Notes: generated from the sequence alone by a model not told the origin. A DNA stretch of 46,705 nucleotides from Bacillus sp. 2205SS5-2 (GCF_037024155.1 NZ_JAYKTS010000032.1:1-46705), one strand, 5' to 3'. Counted from the first letter of the stretch, positions 8,278 through 18,874 are shown. Program-made: numbers and translations.

Positions 8278-9047
8278 TTACATGGCTAGTTTTAGCAAAT
8301 TGATACTTGCGTTTATATCTCTATCATGGTGGGTGAGGCACTCGGGACAATTCCATTATTTCTATTGTTTGAACCCTTCTTTTTGCGTGCCAAAGAACAT
8401 TGAAGAAAAGCTAGTCTTTTTTCAGCCTTTCTCAACCATTTAGGATTTTCGTATTTTTTACCCGTTAGATAATAGTGCAAAATCTTTCAGCCCAACATCA
8501 ACATCTACCTTAGTATCAAGTTTAAGATACAACTATTCATTTTCTTCTACTAAAACAGCAGCGAAATACTTGTTAGTAAGGGTTTTAGAAATCGTTACTG
8601 ACTTAATCAAGCTGGAAAATGGTCTGTGTTGCTTAATTCTTACTAGTGTCTTTAGTTTTGGTAGTTTGATATAACCATTTTCCATGTATACCGTTTCTTT
8701 TTGGTTGTTCGTCGTGTAACTATGGTGATGTTCCTTTTTACTTTTGAACTTTGGGAATCCGCCTGACTTATCACGAAAGAAAGTAGCGTATGCCTTGTTT
8801 AGATTCATTTGTGCATTGGCTAAAGCAAGACTATCCACTTCCTTTAGAAACGGAAATTCAGGTTTGTATTGTGCAGGAGTAGGATACTTGACAGATTGAT
8901 CCATGCTTTCTTGAGATTCTTGATAAGAACTAATTCTGTCATCAAGTATTTTGTTGTAGACAAATGGTACACATCCGAAGGTTTTTGCGAACAATATTCG
9001 TTGTTCCTTCTTCGATAGATACGATACTTATAGGCTTTCAACATCAC
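8278..9047 (-). pseudogene. tnpB: TnpB remnant of an IS200/IS605 element
   Basis: The N-terminal part reads MLKAYKYRIY, then in another frame FAKTFGCVPFVYNKILDDR and FPFLKEVDSLALANAQMNLNKAY, then KFKSKKEHHHSYTTNN, typical of TnpB up to about residue 170. A frameshift lies near 8990, and an in-frame stop follows KDFALLSNG. After ARKKKGSNN a large deletion joins directly to the C-terminal zinc-ribbon end CPECLTHHDRDINASINLLK. The RuvC centre is therefore mostly missing and the gene is dead. It overlaps the tnpA remnant by 4 bp. Confidence 0.8.
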
Positions 9048-9445
9048 CTACACCTACTTTTTTCCTTGTTTTTAATGTACTGTTGAATGATTTCTATAGA
9101 AGCACCACCCGCTGGAATCAAACAGAAGCTTCTTGACCAAAACATTTTTTTCAAAAGCTTTTTGCGAATCAAAGGAAAGTCACGTTTTATCAATCGAGAA
9201 CTGGTACTCTTATAAGCATTTAGAAACTTTGATCTTTCACTAGTAGGATGTGCCTTGAACATGACGTGTATAGGGTCTTTATCGTGGTTCCAGCCTTTAA
9301 CCGAAATAGTATATGACTGAGCTATTCCTACAAATTTTTTTTTTGCCTAGTTTGACCTATCAGCATCAAATACTTGTCTACGATGTTTCACTACCAAGAA
9401 AAGATGATCATACAATAAGAATACGGAGGGATTATGGTAAACTAC
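9044..9445 (-). pseudogene. tnpA: TnpA (Y1/HUH transposase) remnant of an IS200/IS605 element
   Basis: The frame reads LYDHLFLVVKHRRQVFDAD, then a TAG stop at 9347-9349, then GWNHDKDPIHVMFKAHPTS, SSRLIKRDFPLIRKKLL and AGGASIEIIQQYIKNK, the order seen in IS200/IS605 transposases. The Tyr in QQYI would be the catalytic Y1 residue. The HUH motif reads PIH instead of HxH, so it is also mutated. The N-terminus lacks a convincing start. Together with the tnpB remnant this is one old, inactive insertion. Confidence 0.78.
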
Positions 9446-9591
9446 TGAAGAAATGTTAAGCCACGCAAATTCGCCAATCTATTTAAAGGATAGCATTAAT
9501 CATGCGGAGGCATTGATTCGAATTCAATCTTCATAACTGCTTTAAAATTATTATAGAAATAAGTTGTTTACATAATTGGGGGAAACTTTGT

Positions 9592-10344
9592 ATGAAAAAA
9601 GAGGATATACAATGTGAGACATTGTGAAGCACAGGGGCAACCTTCGGGGTCACCACTAACAGAAAAGGGTTTTATACAAGCGAAATATCTATCTGACTTT
9701 TTATCAAATACTAAAATTGAACGTATCAAATCAATCCCTTTTTTACGTGCAATTCAATCAGTGGAACCAACAAGTAAGGAAATATACATAAAAATAGAAA
9801 TTGAAGAATGTTTGTCAGAACGTATAATAAGTACACTGGATTTCCCAAATTGACCTGAAAAACTTAAAGTAACATTCAATATTTTGGAGTTGAAATTTGA
9901 TGGAAGTGAGTCGAGTAAAGAAGCTATGAGCCGAATAGTAAACGTAGTACATGAGGTTTTTAAAAGTGAATCTGAAAACACTATAATTGTTATTCACGGA
10001 AATTTAATGTCTCTTTTGCTAAGGCTCTTTTCGTATACTTTGTTGCTATTGGCACAAAGAAAAAACAGGTAGTAAGGTTTTTTCGACGGATTTCTTATTT
10101 TTTTATCTAGAAATGGAGAAATTTTCATTAGGAAAAGAGCACGAAGTCATACAAATCAAGGGATATATTCCTATTCGAAAAGCCACAATCTTTGCGAAAA
10201 CAGCCTTTGCTAAAGAATTTTGATAACAACTTTGATTTTGATTGTTGGAAGACTTTTAGTAATCCTGATGTGTTTGTATTGATTAACACCAACAATGAAG
10301 TGGGTTTGGAACATTTATGGGAAGAGGAATTAATAAAAAAATAG
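9592..10344 (+). pseudogene. Histidine phosphatase (phosphoglycerate mutase-like) gene, interrupted
   Basis: RHCEAQGQPSGSPLTEKGFIQA is the phosphohistidine RHG-type motif of this superfamily, and IVIHGNLMSLLL is the second catalytic His region. There are three lesions. First, the frame from ATG 9592 needs one base fewer in the A-run at 9595-9600 to read MKKRIYNVRHCEA. Second, a TGA at 9851-9853 replaces a probable Trp (FPN-stop-PEKLK). Third, a 183-bp miniature element at 10023-10205 splits the gene with a duplicated TTTGCTAA. Removing the element and one duplication joins SLLL to KNFDNNFDFDCWKTF and runs to a natural stop at 10342-10344. Confidence 0.85.
10023..10205 (+). mobile_element. Short GGCT-type miniature element with 8-bp target duplication
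   Basis: It starts GGCTCTTTTCGTATACTTTG; the right end, read inverted, starts GGCTGTTTTCGCAAAGATTG. It is flanked on both sides by TTTGCTAA (10015-10022 and 10206-10213), an exact 8-bp target duplication that also fits the reading frame of the interrupted phosphatase gene. The interior (GGCACAAAGAAAAAACAGG, then TCTAGAAATGGAGAAATTTT, then AGAGCACGAAGTCATAC) recurs at 22521-22634 and inverted at about 29770-29898. No transposase is encoded, so it needs one in trans. Confidence 0.88.
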
Positions 10345-10462
10345 TAAATTTGGAATTTGTTTTGTTCAATTAAAGAGCGCGATTGTGAGGTAGCATATAG
10401 ATTTAATCGACATTATTCTTATATTTTTAGGTGAATTGGAGTATCTTACATCAAAAATTAAA

Positions 10463-10504
10463 CAAGCATAACCCCGTCCTAAATTTATAGCGGGGTTATG
10501 CTTG
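10463..10504 (-). terminator. Terminator of glnS
   Basis: CAAGCATAACCCCG at 10463-10476 pairs perfectly with its complement at 10491-10504. Read leftwards the stem is followed by a T-rich stretch (TTTAATTTTTG). It lies about 90 bp past the glnS stop. Confidence 0.8.
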
Positions 10505-10592
10505 ATTAGGGTTTAATATAAACTATCTATATTGTTACTTTACAAAAATCTCATTGCGATGTACTTTTTTTTCATCGTAGGGCTTTTTATAA

Positions 10593-12239
10593 TTATTTCA
10601 TTTTAAACGAACTCTTCAACGAAACAATTCGGTTAAAGACAATATAATCATCTGTCGAATGTTTTGAATCAACATTAAAGTAGCCGTGACGGAAAAATTG
10701 GAATTTCTCTTGTGGAGAAACGTCTTTCATATTCGGCTCAATGAATCCGTTCAGAACCTCTAGTGATTGTTCATTCACACGTTCTAGGAAATTTTTATCA
10801 CTAGTGGCTTCTACATCATCAAGAATAAGTGGCTCATATAAACGGAATTCTGCTGGGACCGCTTGACTCGCGTCGACCCAATGTAGTGTTCCTTTTACTT
10901 TTCTACCGGTAAAGCCACTCCCACTTTTCGTCTCCACATCATACGTACAATGAAGCTCACAGACATGCCCGTCCTCATCTTTAATGACATCTTCGCATTT
11001 GATGAAATACGCATGCTTTAAGCGTACTTCATTACCAGGGAAGAGACGGAAGTATTTTTTGGGTGGATTTTCCATAAAATCTTCTTGTTCGATATAAATC
11101 TCACGAGAAAATGGAATTTGGCGAATCCCCATATCAGGATTTTCTGGATTAATTTCGGCATCGAGCATCTCAACTTGTCCTTCTGGGTAATTTGTGATGA
11201 CGACTTTTAAAGGACGAAGAACCCCCATCGTACGTGGCGCTTTTAGTTTCAGGTCTTCACGAACGAAATGATCGAGCATTTGTTCATCTACTGCGCCAGA
11301 TCCTTTTGAGACGCCTGTTGCATAAACAAACTCTCGAATGGCCTCTGGTGTAAACCCACGACGACGTAAGCCTGATATTGTTGGCAGACGAGGGTCATCC
11401 CAACCATCAACAAAATTTTCGTCGACAAGTTGCTTTAACTTTCGTTTACTCATGACGGTATTTGTTACATTCAAACGGCCAAATTCGATTTGTTGTGGTT
11501 GAGTCTCCATTTCACATTCTGCTGTTACCCAGTAGTAAAGTGGGCGATGATCTTCGAATTCCGTTGTACATAAAGAATGCGTCACATTTTCAAGTGCATC
11601 TTCAATCGGGTGGGCATAATCATACATCGGGTAAATACACCATTTCTCGCCAGTATTATGGTGGGATACATGCGAAACTCGGTACAGAACAGGATCTCGT
11701 AGGTTAATATTCGGAGAGCTCATATCGATTTTGGCACGTAATACTTTTGTTCCGTTTTCGAATTCTCCATTTTTCATCCGCTCGAACAGGTCAAGGTTTT
11801 CATCAACTGATCGATTACGGTAAGGACTATCTTTTCCAGGATCAGTAAGTGTTCCTCGGTACTCACGAATTTCTTCAGCCGTTAAGTCATCCACATAGGC
11901 TTTTCCTTTTTTTATGAGTAAGAGAGCACGCTCATACATTTCATCGAAGTAATTTGAAGCGAATAAAAGATTGTCCCAATCATATCCTAACCAAGCAACA
12001 TCTTCTTTTATAGAATCAACATATTCTTGGTCTTCCTTTAACGGATTTGTATCATCAAATCGTAAATTTGTTTTTCCGTTAAATTCATCAGCAAGTCCAA
12101 AATTAATCACAATCGATTTAGCATGACCGATATGAAGGTACCCGTTTGGCTCTGGTGGAAAGCGAGTAATAACCTCTTTTCGTTTTCCGGACTCTAAATC
12201 TTCCTTGATAATCGTTTTAATAAAGTTAGAGTTTTCCAA
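10593..12239 (-). CDS. glnS: Glutaminyl-tRNA synthetase
   Basis: A class I aminoacyl-tRNA synthetase that charges tRNA-Gln directly with glutamine. Its 548 residues are close to the roughly 550 usual for bacterial GlnRS. HIGH is at residues 36-39 ([13 protein letters not shown]). The KMSKS counterpart is MSKRK near residue 265. [21 protein letters not shown] leads into the two C-terminal anticodon-binding beta-barrels. It is distinguished from GltX by length and by GlnRS-type strings such as [20 protein letters not shown]. The start is TTG at 12239, directly after an in-frame TAG, with AAGGG upstream. No T-box leader was seen. Most Bacillaceae lack GlnRS and use GatCAB, so this gene is notable. 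Confidence 0.93.
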   Translation of the reverse strand: MENSNFIKTIIKEDLESGKRKEVITRFPPEPNGYLHIGHAKSIVINFGLADEFNGKTNLRFDDTNPLKEDQEYVDSIKEDVAWLGYDWDNLLFASNYFDEMYERALLLIKKGKAYVDDLTAEEIREYRGTLTDPGKDSPYRNRSVDENLDLFERMKNGEFENGTKVLRAKIDMSSPNINLRDPVLYRVSHVSHHNTGEKWCIYPMYDYAHPIEDALENVTHSLCTTEFEDHRPLYYWVTAECEMETQPQQIEFGRLNVTNTVMSKRKLKQLVDENFVDGWDDPRLPTISGLRRRGFTPEAIREFVYATGVSKGSGAVDEQMLDHFVREDLKLKAPRTMGVLRPLKVVITNYPEGQVEMLDAEINPENPDMGIRQIPFSREIYIEQEDFMENPPKKYFRLFPGNEVRLKHAYFIKCEDVIKDEDGHVCELHCTYDVETKSGSGFTGRKVKGTLHWVDASQAVPAEFRLYEPLILDDVEATSDKNFLERVNEQSLEVLNGFIEPNMKDVSPQEKFQFFRHGYFNVDSKHSTDDYIVFNRIVSLKSSFKMK

Positions 12240-12479
12240 CTAAATCAACCCTTCCCGTTTATGTATATCTGATCTTCATCAGAAGTAATCAAGCATAATG
12301 TTTTATTATAGCAAATGTGCAAACGGATGAAAATAAGTCTCTCTTAAAGTTTTTCCACGATGAAAGAGAAGTAAACGAGAAGTTTAGTGGCCGTCATTTA
12401 TTCAAACGCTAGAACGGCAAGCAATCTAAAGAGTTTATTTCTGTTGATGAGGCTCTTTTCAAGGGAGCTAATAATCTCC

Positions 12480-13105
12480 TCATTTAAGAGAACGATTTAG
12501 GAAATAGGTGCTTCCTCTATTGGACCCGAGGTTGGAAAGGGCCATTGAATTAAGCAAGCGGAGCGCGGTGTATCGTGAAGGTATTTGTGGAAGTAAGAGA
12601 GCATGACATATGACGTTTGCTATCCCCTCATTTTGTGTAGAGGTTTTTAAAATAGTGGAGGGAGAACTAATTACGATTAAATAATGGAGAGGAATATCGG
12701 GGAAAAGCATTTTTCCAACCACTTGAAATAACATGTTTTTCTGTTTTTAAGTCTGTGAAATAGGATTGTGAAAGCCTTCCTCTTCGTTATTTTTTGACCG
12801 GATGAGTTGCTGAAATACAGGGTCAATGGACAAAGTACCTGAAATATTCTTTACTTCTATAATTTGGAGAAAGTTAAGGGGATAACGAGTGTATCGATCT
12901 GAAAGAAGGAATCTCCCAGTTGAAAACGAAGGTCGTGGAATAGATGGAAATTACTTTCAAGAGCCTGCAAGTAGAAATCTACGGTTTTTCCCCTACCATA
13001 ACCCGTTAGCCATTTAGCTAAATCATTTTGGATTATCTCCTGTTTAGGATGTGATCTCGGCAACCGTCTCAATAGTGCTTCACAACCAGTAGGATCAGCC
13101 TCCAT
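12480..13105 (-). pseudogene. NERD-domain (nuclease-related domain) protein, broken
   Basis: The first part reads LLRRLPRSHPKQEIIQNDLA, then FHLFHDLRFQ and FFQIDTLVIP, the conserved N-terminal NERD region of Bacillus proteins. After a frameshift near 12865 it continues IIEVKNISGTLSIDPVFQQL and PISQT, then a TAA stop, then FPDIPLHYLIVISSPSTILK and GIANVICHA. The C-terminus drifts into unrelated sequence. NERD proteins are predicted DNA-processing enzymes with a restriction-endonuclease-like core. At least one frameshift, one nonsense codon and loss of the C-terminal part make this copy non-functional. Confidence 0.8.
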
Positions 13106-13387
13106 TGTCTTCGTATGTTCGCCTTAACGAGTGAATCTCCCTTAATTTATAGAAGGAGAATAGGGTTTTTATGAAGAGGAACTGGATATAAGAGGTTTAT
13201 TCAGTAGAATTGTGGCAGAAATTGAAACTAATACTGCGGTCGTGAAGAGGTATGTTGCACATCCCCGAAAAGCAAGTCACCCCAGGAAATATTTCAGGAA
13301 ATAACTACCTCCTGCATGCAAATTCCAACGACAAATCTCCATCGTTAAAATAATCAGAAAATATAAACTTTTATAACACAAATCTCA

Positions 13388-13550
13388 ATTCATACGTATT
13401 TTATTCATTGGAAAAATGGACTAGACAAACAATCGAAAAAATAAGGGAGGTAAATCTTGTATATTCATTCACAATCTTTTATATCTGTACATAAAATTCG
13501 TGAAATATTTCACAATTAAAAAGACGCCCCCATCACAGAAAGCGTTTACA
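13388..13550 (+). promoter_or_regulatory. arcA control region: possible ARG box, Crp/Fnr-type site and cre site
   Basis: Three candidates lie in order. At 13388-13408, read on the minus strand, ATGAATAAAATACGTATGAAT resembles an ArgR/AhrC ARG box (weak). At 13499-13514, CGTGAAATATTTCACA is a near-perfect palindrome of the Crp/Fnr half-site type (TGTGA-N6-TCACA), the expected target of the ArcR-like regulator at 20051. At 13537-13550 the complement TGTAAACGCTTTCT fits the CcpA cre consensus and lies just before the likely transcription start region. The rest of 13106-13605 shows no gene. Confidence 0.65.
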
Positions 13551-13605
13551 AAGCGCGCTACAATAAGGATGTAAACAAAAAGACATTCTCAAGGAGGGAC
13601 GCAAA

Positions 13606-14838
13606 ATGAAATACCCACTCCATGTTAGATCAGAAATCGGAGAACTAAAAACTGTTATCTTACACCGACCAGGAAGAGAAGTTGAGAATTTAACACCCGA
13701 ATATTTACAACGATTGTTGTTTGATGATATTCCTTTTCTTCCAGCTATACAAAAGGAACATGATTATTTCGCAAATGCACTCCGTAATCGAGGTGTAGAG
13801 GTTTTATATTTAGAAACACTTGTCGAAGAAGCGCTTCATACGGAGAAACTTCGTGAACAGTTCATTGATCAAATGCTTGAAGAAAGTAAATCGAATATTA
13901 ACGGTGCACGACAAAACTTGAAGGATTATTTACTTAGTGGAACTACGAAGGAAATGATTGAAAAGGTGATGTCTGGCGTACTGAAAACGGAAATTGAACA
14001 AGATAAGAAAGTTCATTTATACGAATTGATGGCGGATCATTATCCATTCTATTTAGATCCAATGCCTAACTTGTATTTTACAAGAGATCCAGCTGCCGTT
14101 ATTGGACCTGGGATCTCGATTAATAAAATGAATGAGAGTGCAAGGGTAAGAGAATCGATTTTCATGGACTATATTATGAAGTATCATCCACGATTTGCGA
14201 GCCATGATATTCCGAAATGGATTACACGGGATTCTCGCTTTTCAATGGAGGGCGGCGATCAGCTTGTACTGGATAAGCACACCGTTGCTGTCGGAGTGAG
14301 TGCACGGTCGACGGCTCAAGGCATCGAAAAAATGGCCGTAAATCTTTTTAAAAACCAGAAGGATATTACGAAGGTTATAGCTGTTGAAATTCCGAAATCC
14401 CGAGCATTCATGCACCTTGATACAGTCTTTACAATGGTTGATTACGATAAATTTACCATTCATCCAGCCATCCAAGGGCCAGAAGGAAATATGCGAATTT
14501 TTATCCTTGAAAAAGGGGAAGAAGAAGGACGAGTCAAGATTGCCGAACGCAGCAACTTAGCAGAGACCTTAAAAGAGGTTCTTGGATTAGAAAATATTGT
14601 CTTAATTCCATGTGGTGGTGGTGATCCAATTGCAGCAGCACGTGAGCAATGGAATGACGGATCTAATACACTAGCCATTGCCCCGGGAGTCGTGATGACA
14701 TATGACCGGAACTATGTTTCTAATGAACTATTAAGACAGCACGGTTTAGAGGTAATTGAAATACCAAGCTCGGAGCTTTCAAGAGGTCGTGGAGGCCCGC
14801 GTTGCATGAGTATGCCAATCTACCGTGAAGACATTTAG
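13606..14838 (+). CDS. arcA: Arginine deiminase
   Basis: Hydrolyses arginine to citrulline and ammonia, the first step of the ADI pathway; cytoplasmic. Its 410 residues match the family length. Signature blocks are [32 protein letters not shown] and the C-terminal [11 protein letters not shown], with nucleophile Cys400. The start has AAGGAGG 8 bases before ATG. It is the first gene of arcA-arcB-M20-antiporter-arcC, with a 140-bp gap before arcB. The upstream region has a Crp/Fnr-like palindrome and a cre site, suggesting induction under oxygen limitation and repression by good carbon sources. Confidence 0.96.
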   Translation: MKYPLHVRSEIGELKTVILHRPGREVENLTPEYLQRLLFDDIPFLPAIQKEHDYFANALRNRGVEVLYLETLVEEALHTEKLREQFIDQMLEESKSNINGARQNLKDYLLSGTTKEMIEKVMSGVLKTEIEQDKKVHLYELMADHYPFYLDPMPNLYFTRDPAAVIGPGISINKMNESARVRESIFMDYIMKYHPRFASHDIPKWITRDSRFSMEGGDQLVLDKHTVAVGVSARSTAQGIEKMAVNLFKNQKDITKVIAVEIPKSRAFMHLDTVFTMVDYDKFTIHPAIQGPEGNMRIFILEKGEEEGRVKIAERSNLAETLKEVLGLENIVLIPCGGGDPIAAAREQWNDGSNTLAIAPGVVMTYDRNYVSNELLRQHGLEVIEIPSSELSRGRGGPRCMSMPIYREDI

Positions 14839-14979
14839 TGAAAGCTGTTTTAGTGGAAATACAATTATGGTGCAATCAGCGAATTTTTTAAAAATGAAGA
14901 GTTCTTTTCTGATCCATCGACAGCTGTAAAAATAGTAAAGGCTTCCGAAGAGAGCTTAATTAAAAGGGAGAGAAAAAAC

Positions 14980-16017
14980 ATGAACTTAAAAAAACGCAAC
15001 TTCTTAACATTAAGAGATTACACTTCTGAAGAGATTGAATACCTCATCGATACGTCCATTGCCTTTAAAAATTTAAAAAATGAAGGCGTTCCACATCGCG
15101 TTCTAGATGGAAAAAATATTGCGCTATTATTTGAAAAACCTTCAACTCGGACACGTTGTGCTTTTGTTGTTGCATGTGTGGACTTAGGGGCTCATCCTGA
15201 ATATTTAGGCAAAAATGATGTTCAGTTTGGGAAAAAAGAATCGGTAGAAGATACGGCGATTGTGCTTGGACGCATGTTTGATGGAATTGAATTCCGTGGC
15301 TTTAAGCATGAAACAGTTGTAGGGTTAGCCGAGTTTGCTGGCGTACCAGTATGGAACGGACTAACGGATCTTTATCATCCAACACAAATTTTGGCGGACT
15401 TTATGACAATCAAAGAAAAACTTGGACACTTAAAAGGCGTGAAGTTTGCTTATGTCGGAGACGCTAGAAATAATATGGGTAACTCTTTATTAATTGGAGC
15501 GGCAAAGATGGGCATGGATTTCCGTGCCATTGCACCAAAAGAACTATTCCCATCTGATGAAATCGTTACTTATGCTAAGGAGCTAGCGAAAGAAACAGGC
15601 GCTAAGATCACCTTAACTGAGGATGTAGCAGAAGGTGTGGAAGGAGCAGATGTCATTTACACAGATGTGTGGGTTTCAATGGGTGAAGAAGCTCAATATG
15701 AAGAACGAATCAACATGTTAAAATCATACCAAGTAAATAAAACCATGATGGATTTAACAGGTAAAGATCATACGCTCTTTATGCACTGTTTACCAGCTTT
15801 TCATGATCTTGAGACGGCAGTAGGTCGAGAGATTAATGAAAAATATGGTCTAACAGAAATGGAAGTTTCGGATGAGGTGTTCCGAAGTAAGAATTCTGTG
15901 GTTTTTGATGAGGCAGAAAATCGGATGCATACCATTAAAGCGGTCATGGCAACAACATTAGCGGAAGGTGATATTGATGAGCTTTTTAAACGAAGAGAGG
16001 TTACTAGCGCAACTTAA
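14980..16017 (+). CDS. arcB: Ornithine carbamoyltransferase, catabolic
   Basis: A 345-residue transcarbamylase with the carbamoyl-phosphate motif [13 protein letters not shown] near residue 134, DARNNMGNS and the catalytic [10 protein letters not shown]. In this cluster it should run in the catabolic direction, splitting citrulline with phosphate into ornithine and carbamoyl phosphate. GGGAGAG lies upstream of the ATG. The 3' end overlaps the start of the M20 peptidase gene by about 40 bp, so translation is probably coupled. On sequence alone it could equally be named argF; the neighbours decide. Confidence 0.93.
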   Translation: MNLKKRNFLTLRDYTSEEIEYLIDTSIAFKNLKNEGVPHRVLDGKNIALLFEKPSTRTRCAFVVACVDLGAHPEYLGKNDVQFGKKESVEDTAIVLGRMFDGIEFRGFKHETVVGLAEFAGVPVWNGLTDLYHPTQILADFMTIKEKLGHLKGVKFAYVGDARNNMGNSLLIGAAKMGMDFRAIAPKELFPSDEIVTYAKELAKETGAKITLTEDVAEGVEGADVIYTDVWVSMGEEAQYEERINMLKSYQVNKTMMDLTGKDHTLFMHCLPAFHDLETAVGREINEKYGLTEMEVSDEVFRSKNSVVFDEAENRMHTIKAVMATTLAEGDIDELFKRREVTSAT

Positions 16018-17332
16018 AAAAAATGAATCTGAGCTTCACGAATCCCTAAAACAACTTGTATCGATTCCAAGTGTCCTTGATGAGACTTCTCCAAACACAT
16101 CGTTTGGAGAAGGCATCCAACTAGCGTTAGAGCAAACACTTCAATTATGTGAAGATCTAGGATTTCGAACATTTTGTGATCCAAAAGGATATTACGGCTA
16201 TGCTGAAATCGGTGAAGGCGAAGAGATGGTGGGAATACTCGGCCATCTCGATGTCGTCCCGGCTGGAAATTTAAGTAGCTGGAACTCTCCTCCATTTGAG
16301 CCAATCATTAAAGAAGGGAAAATGTTCGGAAGAGGAACGCAGGATGATAAGGGACCTACTCTCGCAGCGGTGTATGCGGCGAAGACCTTAATGGATCTTG
16401 GCCTTTCCTTTCCAAAACGCCTTCGCTTTATTTTTGGAACAGATGAAGAAACACTTTGGCGTTGTATGAGTAGGTATCAAGAGCAGGAAGAAATGCCAAA
16501 CATGGGCTTTGTCCCAGACTCTAGCTTTCCGCTTACCTTCGCAGAAAAAGGTTTGCTACAGCTTCACTTAAGCGCTGAAAATACATCAAATCTCCTTCTT
16601 GAAGGAGGGAATGCATTTAACGCGGTACCGGATCAAATTCGTTACAAGGGGACAGATCAAGTCAAACTAGCGTCTGTTTTAAAGGAGTTGAACTACAAGT
16701 ATGAGCAGGATTCCACAGGAGTTACCGTATTTGGGAAATCAGCTCATGCTCAAGTACCTGAAGAAGGAATCAATGCGATTAGTCGCTTAGCGATTGCGTT
16801 GAAAAGGCTGGGAAATCAGTCGAAAGCCATTCAATTTATCGCAGAAATGATCGGTGAAGATTCTTATGCAAGTAAGATATTCGGTCAATGCGAGGATTCT
16901 GTAAGTGGAAAATTAAAATTTAACATCGGGAAATTGGAACTGAATGAGAAAGAGAAGCTCTCCATTGATATTCGAATTCCTGTCACTACCGATAAATCAA
17001 CAATTGTTGATAAGCTACAGAAAGTAGCGCAAAGTTATGGTCTTGAATATCAAGAGTTTGATTGGTTACCTTCAATTTATGTGCCACTAGATCATGTGTT
17101 AGTGAAAACACTGATGAAGATTTACCAAGAGGAGACAGGGGATGTAACGTCAAAGCCGATTTCAGCAGGTGGTGCAACGTATGCTCGAGCGGTTGAGAAT
17201 TCGGTAGCGTTTGGTGCGATGTTTCCAGGTCGACCAAAGGTGGAACACCAACCAAATGAATATATCGATTTAGCGGATCTCTTTCTAGCGATGAAAATTT
17301 ATAGCAAAGCCATTTATCAATTAACCCGATAG
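15977..17332 (+). CDS. M20-family dipeptidase (PepV/Sapep-like)
   Basis: A two-zinc metallopeptidase of about 451 residues. Zinc and catalytic blocks are [46 protein letters not shown] and VEHQPNEY, the pattern of PepV/Sapep dipeptidases rather than ArgE. The lid domain contains [15 protein letters not shown]. The ATG at 15977, preceded by GGAAGGTG, lies inside the arcB coding end; an in-frame GTG at 15968 is possible. Placement between arcB and the antiporter gene suggests it releases arginine from small peptides to feed the pathway (inference). It is cytoplasmic, with no signal peptide. Confidence 0.88.
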   Translation: MSFLNEERLLAQLKKNESELHESLKQLVSIPSVLDETSPNTSFGEGIQLALEQTLQLCEDLGFRTFCDPKGYYGYAEIGEGEEMVGILGHLDVVPAGNLSSWNSPPFEPIIKEGKMFGRGTQDDKGPTLAAVYAAKTLMDLGLSFPKRLRFIFGTDEETLWRCMSRYQEQEEMPNMGFVPDSSFPLTFAEKGLLQLHLSAENTSNLLLEGGNAFNAVPDQIRYKGTDQVKLASVLKELNYKYEQDSTGVTVFGKSAHAQVPEEGINAISRLAIALKRLGNQSKAIQFIAEMIGEDSYASKIFGQCEDSVSGKLKFNIGKLELNEKEKLSIDIRIPVTTDKSTIVDKLQKVAQSYGLEYQEFDWLPSIYVPLDHVLVKTLMKIYQEETGDVTSKPISAGGATYARAVENSVAFGAMFPGRPKVEHQPNEYIDLADLFLAMKIYSKAIYQLTR

Positions 17333-17355
17333 TTTAGAAAACGGAGGGTTTGACC

Positions 17356-18837
17356 ATGAAAAAGTTCAAAATGCCTACAGCGTTTACGATCTTATTCTTA
17401 ATTATTATTGCGGTAGCGATCTTAACCTGGATCGTGCCAGCAGGTCAATATGAATACGTTGATCCAACGGCTTCTACGTTAGAGCCAGTCCCAGGAACAT
17501 TTTCTGAGGCGGAGCAAAATCCACAAGGTCTTTGGGAAGTACTTTATGCACCGATTAAAGGATTCTTTGATGCCCAAGATATCGCCTTGTTTGTCATAGT
17601 AATCGGTGGATTCTTAGGTATCGTCATGAAAACAGGAGCGATTGACGCAGGAATTGGAAATGTGGTTCGAAAGCTAGAGGGTCGAGAGAAAATTATGATT
17701 CCGATTTTAATGACTCTCTTTGCACTTGGAGGAACAACTTACGGAATGGCCGAAGAAACAATTGCGTTCTATCCGTTAATCATTCCGATTATCATCGCTG
17801 CGGGATATGATGCGCTCACCGCTGTACTGATCATTGCAGTAGGTTCAGGTATTGGGGTATTAGGCTCGACCGTTAATCCCTTTGCAACAGGTATTGCTTC
17901 TGGTTTTGCCGGAATTTCAATTGGGGACGGTATCGTGCTACGCTTAGTTATATTAGTCATTTCCCTGGTCATCGGTATTCTTTACGTAATGCGTTATGCA
18001 GAGAATGTGAAGAAAGATCCAAGCAAGTCTTTAGTTGCTCATTTACACAAAGAGCATAAGGAGCAGTTTTTAAAAGGAAATGACACCGTTGAAGTAGTTG
18101 AATTAACTGGAAGAAGAAAAGCCGTTCTTTGGGTATTCGGACTTACCTTCTTAATTATGATTCTAGGTGTTATTCCATGGGCTTGGAAGTTCAATATTAC
18201 TCTTTTTGAAGATATAAATAATGCGATCTTGGGAGTGCCTGTGTTAGGTGATGTACTTGGAGGCGTTCTTCCATTAGGAGATTGGTGGTTTGGTGAACTA
18301 GCGCTCCTATTCTTAGTCGCTTCAATTATCATCGGCTTAATTTATCGCTTAGATGAGGAGCAGTTAACAGGCTCGTTTGTCGATGGCGCAAGAGATTTAC
18401 TTGGAGTAGCACTCATTATTGGTGTATCTCGGGGAATTACGGTGGTGATGAATGATGGTGGAATGACTGCATCCGTGCTTCACTGGGGAGAAGGTCTACT
18501 AGCTGATCTTGGTTCAGTAACGTTTGCCAATCTATCATTCTTATTCTTTTTACCACTATCCTTTTTAGTCCCATCAACATCAGGGCTCGCTACGCTCTCG
18601 ATGCCAATTATGGCACCACTTGCCGATTTTGCAGGTGTAGAACGAGCGATTGTCATTACGGCGTATCAATCAGCTTCTGGAATTATTAACTTAATTACCC
18701 CAACTTCAGCAGTTATTATGGGTGCTTTAGCCATTGCACGTGTACCATATGATATTTTCTTCAAATTTATGTGGAAGATTCTGATTGTCTTAACGATTTT
18801 GGTCATGCTGTTATTAAGTATTGCGGTTCTTCTATAA
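17356..18837 (+). CDS. arcD: YfcC-family transporter, putative arginine/ornithine exchanger
   Basis: A 493-residue polytopic membrane protein with about 12 hydrophobic segments, beginning TAFTILFLIIIAVAILTWIV followed by PAGQYEY. It also has GGTTYGMAEETIAFYPLI and LVPSTSGLATLSMPIMAPL, typical of the YfcC family within the AbgT/DcuC-type transporters. It is not the APC-type ArcD of many lactic bacteria; its place between arcB and arcC makes arginine/ornithine exchange the likely role, so the symbol rests on context. ATG at 17356 is chosen because GGAGGG lies 7 bases upstream; a TTG at 17350 is in frame. A hairpin terminator follows the stop within 6 bp. Confidence 0.85.
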   Translation: MKKFKMPTAFTILFLIIIAVAILTWIVPAGQYEYVDPTASTLEPVPGTFSEAEQNPQGLWEVLYAPIKGFFDAQDIALFVIVIGGFLGIVMKTGAIDAGIGNVVRKLEGREKIMIPILMTLFALGGTTYGMAEETIAFYPLIIPIIIAAGYDALTAVLIIAVGSGIGVLGSTVNPFATGIASGFAGISIGDGIVLRLVILVISLVIGILYVMRYAENVKKDPSKSLVAHLHKEHKEQFLKGNDTVEVVELTGRRKAVLWVFGLTFLIMILGVIPWAWKFNITLFEDINNAILGVPVLGDVLGGVLPLGDWWFGELALLFLVASIIIGLIYRLDEEQLTGSFVDGARDLLGVALIIGVSRGITVVMNDGGMTASVLHWGEGLLADLGSVTFANLSFLFFLPLSFLVPSTSGLATLSMPIMAPLADFAGVERAIVITAYQSASGIINLITPTSAVIMGALAIARVPYDIFFKFMWKILIVLTILVMLLLSIAVLL

Positions 18838-18842
18838 AAGTG

Positions 18843-18874
18843 AGCGGGCTTCGGGGATGCCCAAGCCCGCTTTT
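18843..18874 (+). terminator. Terminator or attenuator between arcD and arcC
   Basis: AGCGGGCTT at 18843-18851 pairs with AAGCCCGCT at 18863-18871, followed by T4. The short T-run suggests partial read-through, so arcC could be expressed at a lower level or from its own promoter. Confidence 0.75.

Noticed and set aside
10580-12480. T-box riboswitch before glnS
   Set aside because: The 12240-12480 stretch lacks the T-box sequence, a specifier stem and an adjacent terminator/antiterminator pair.
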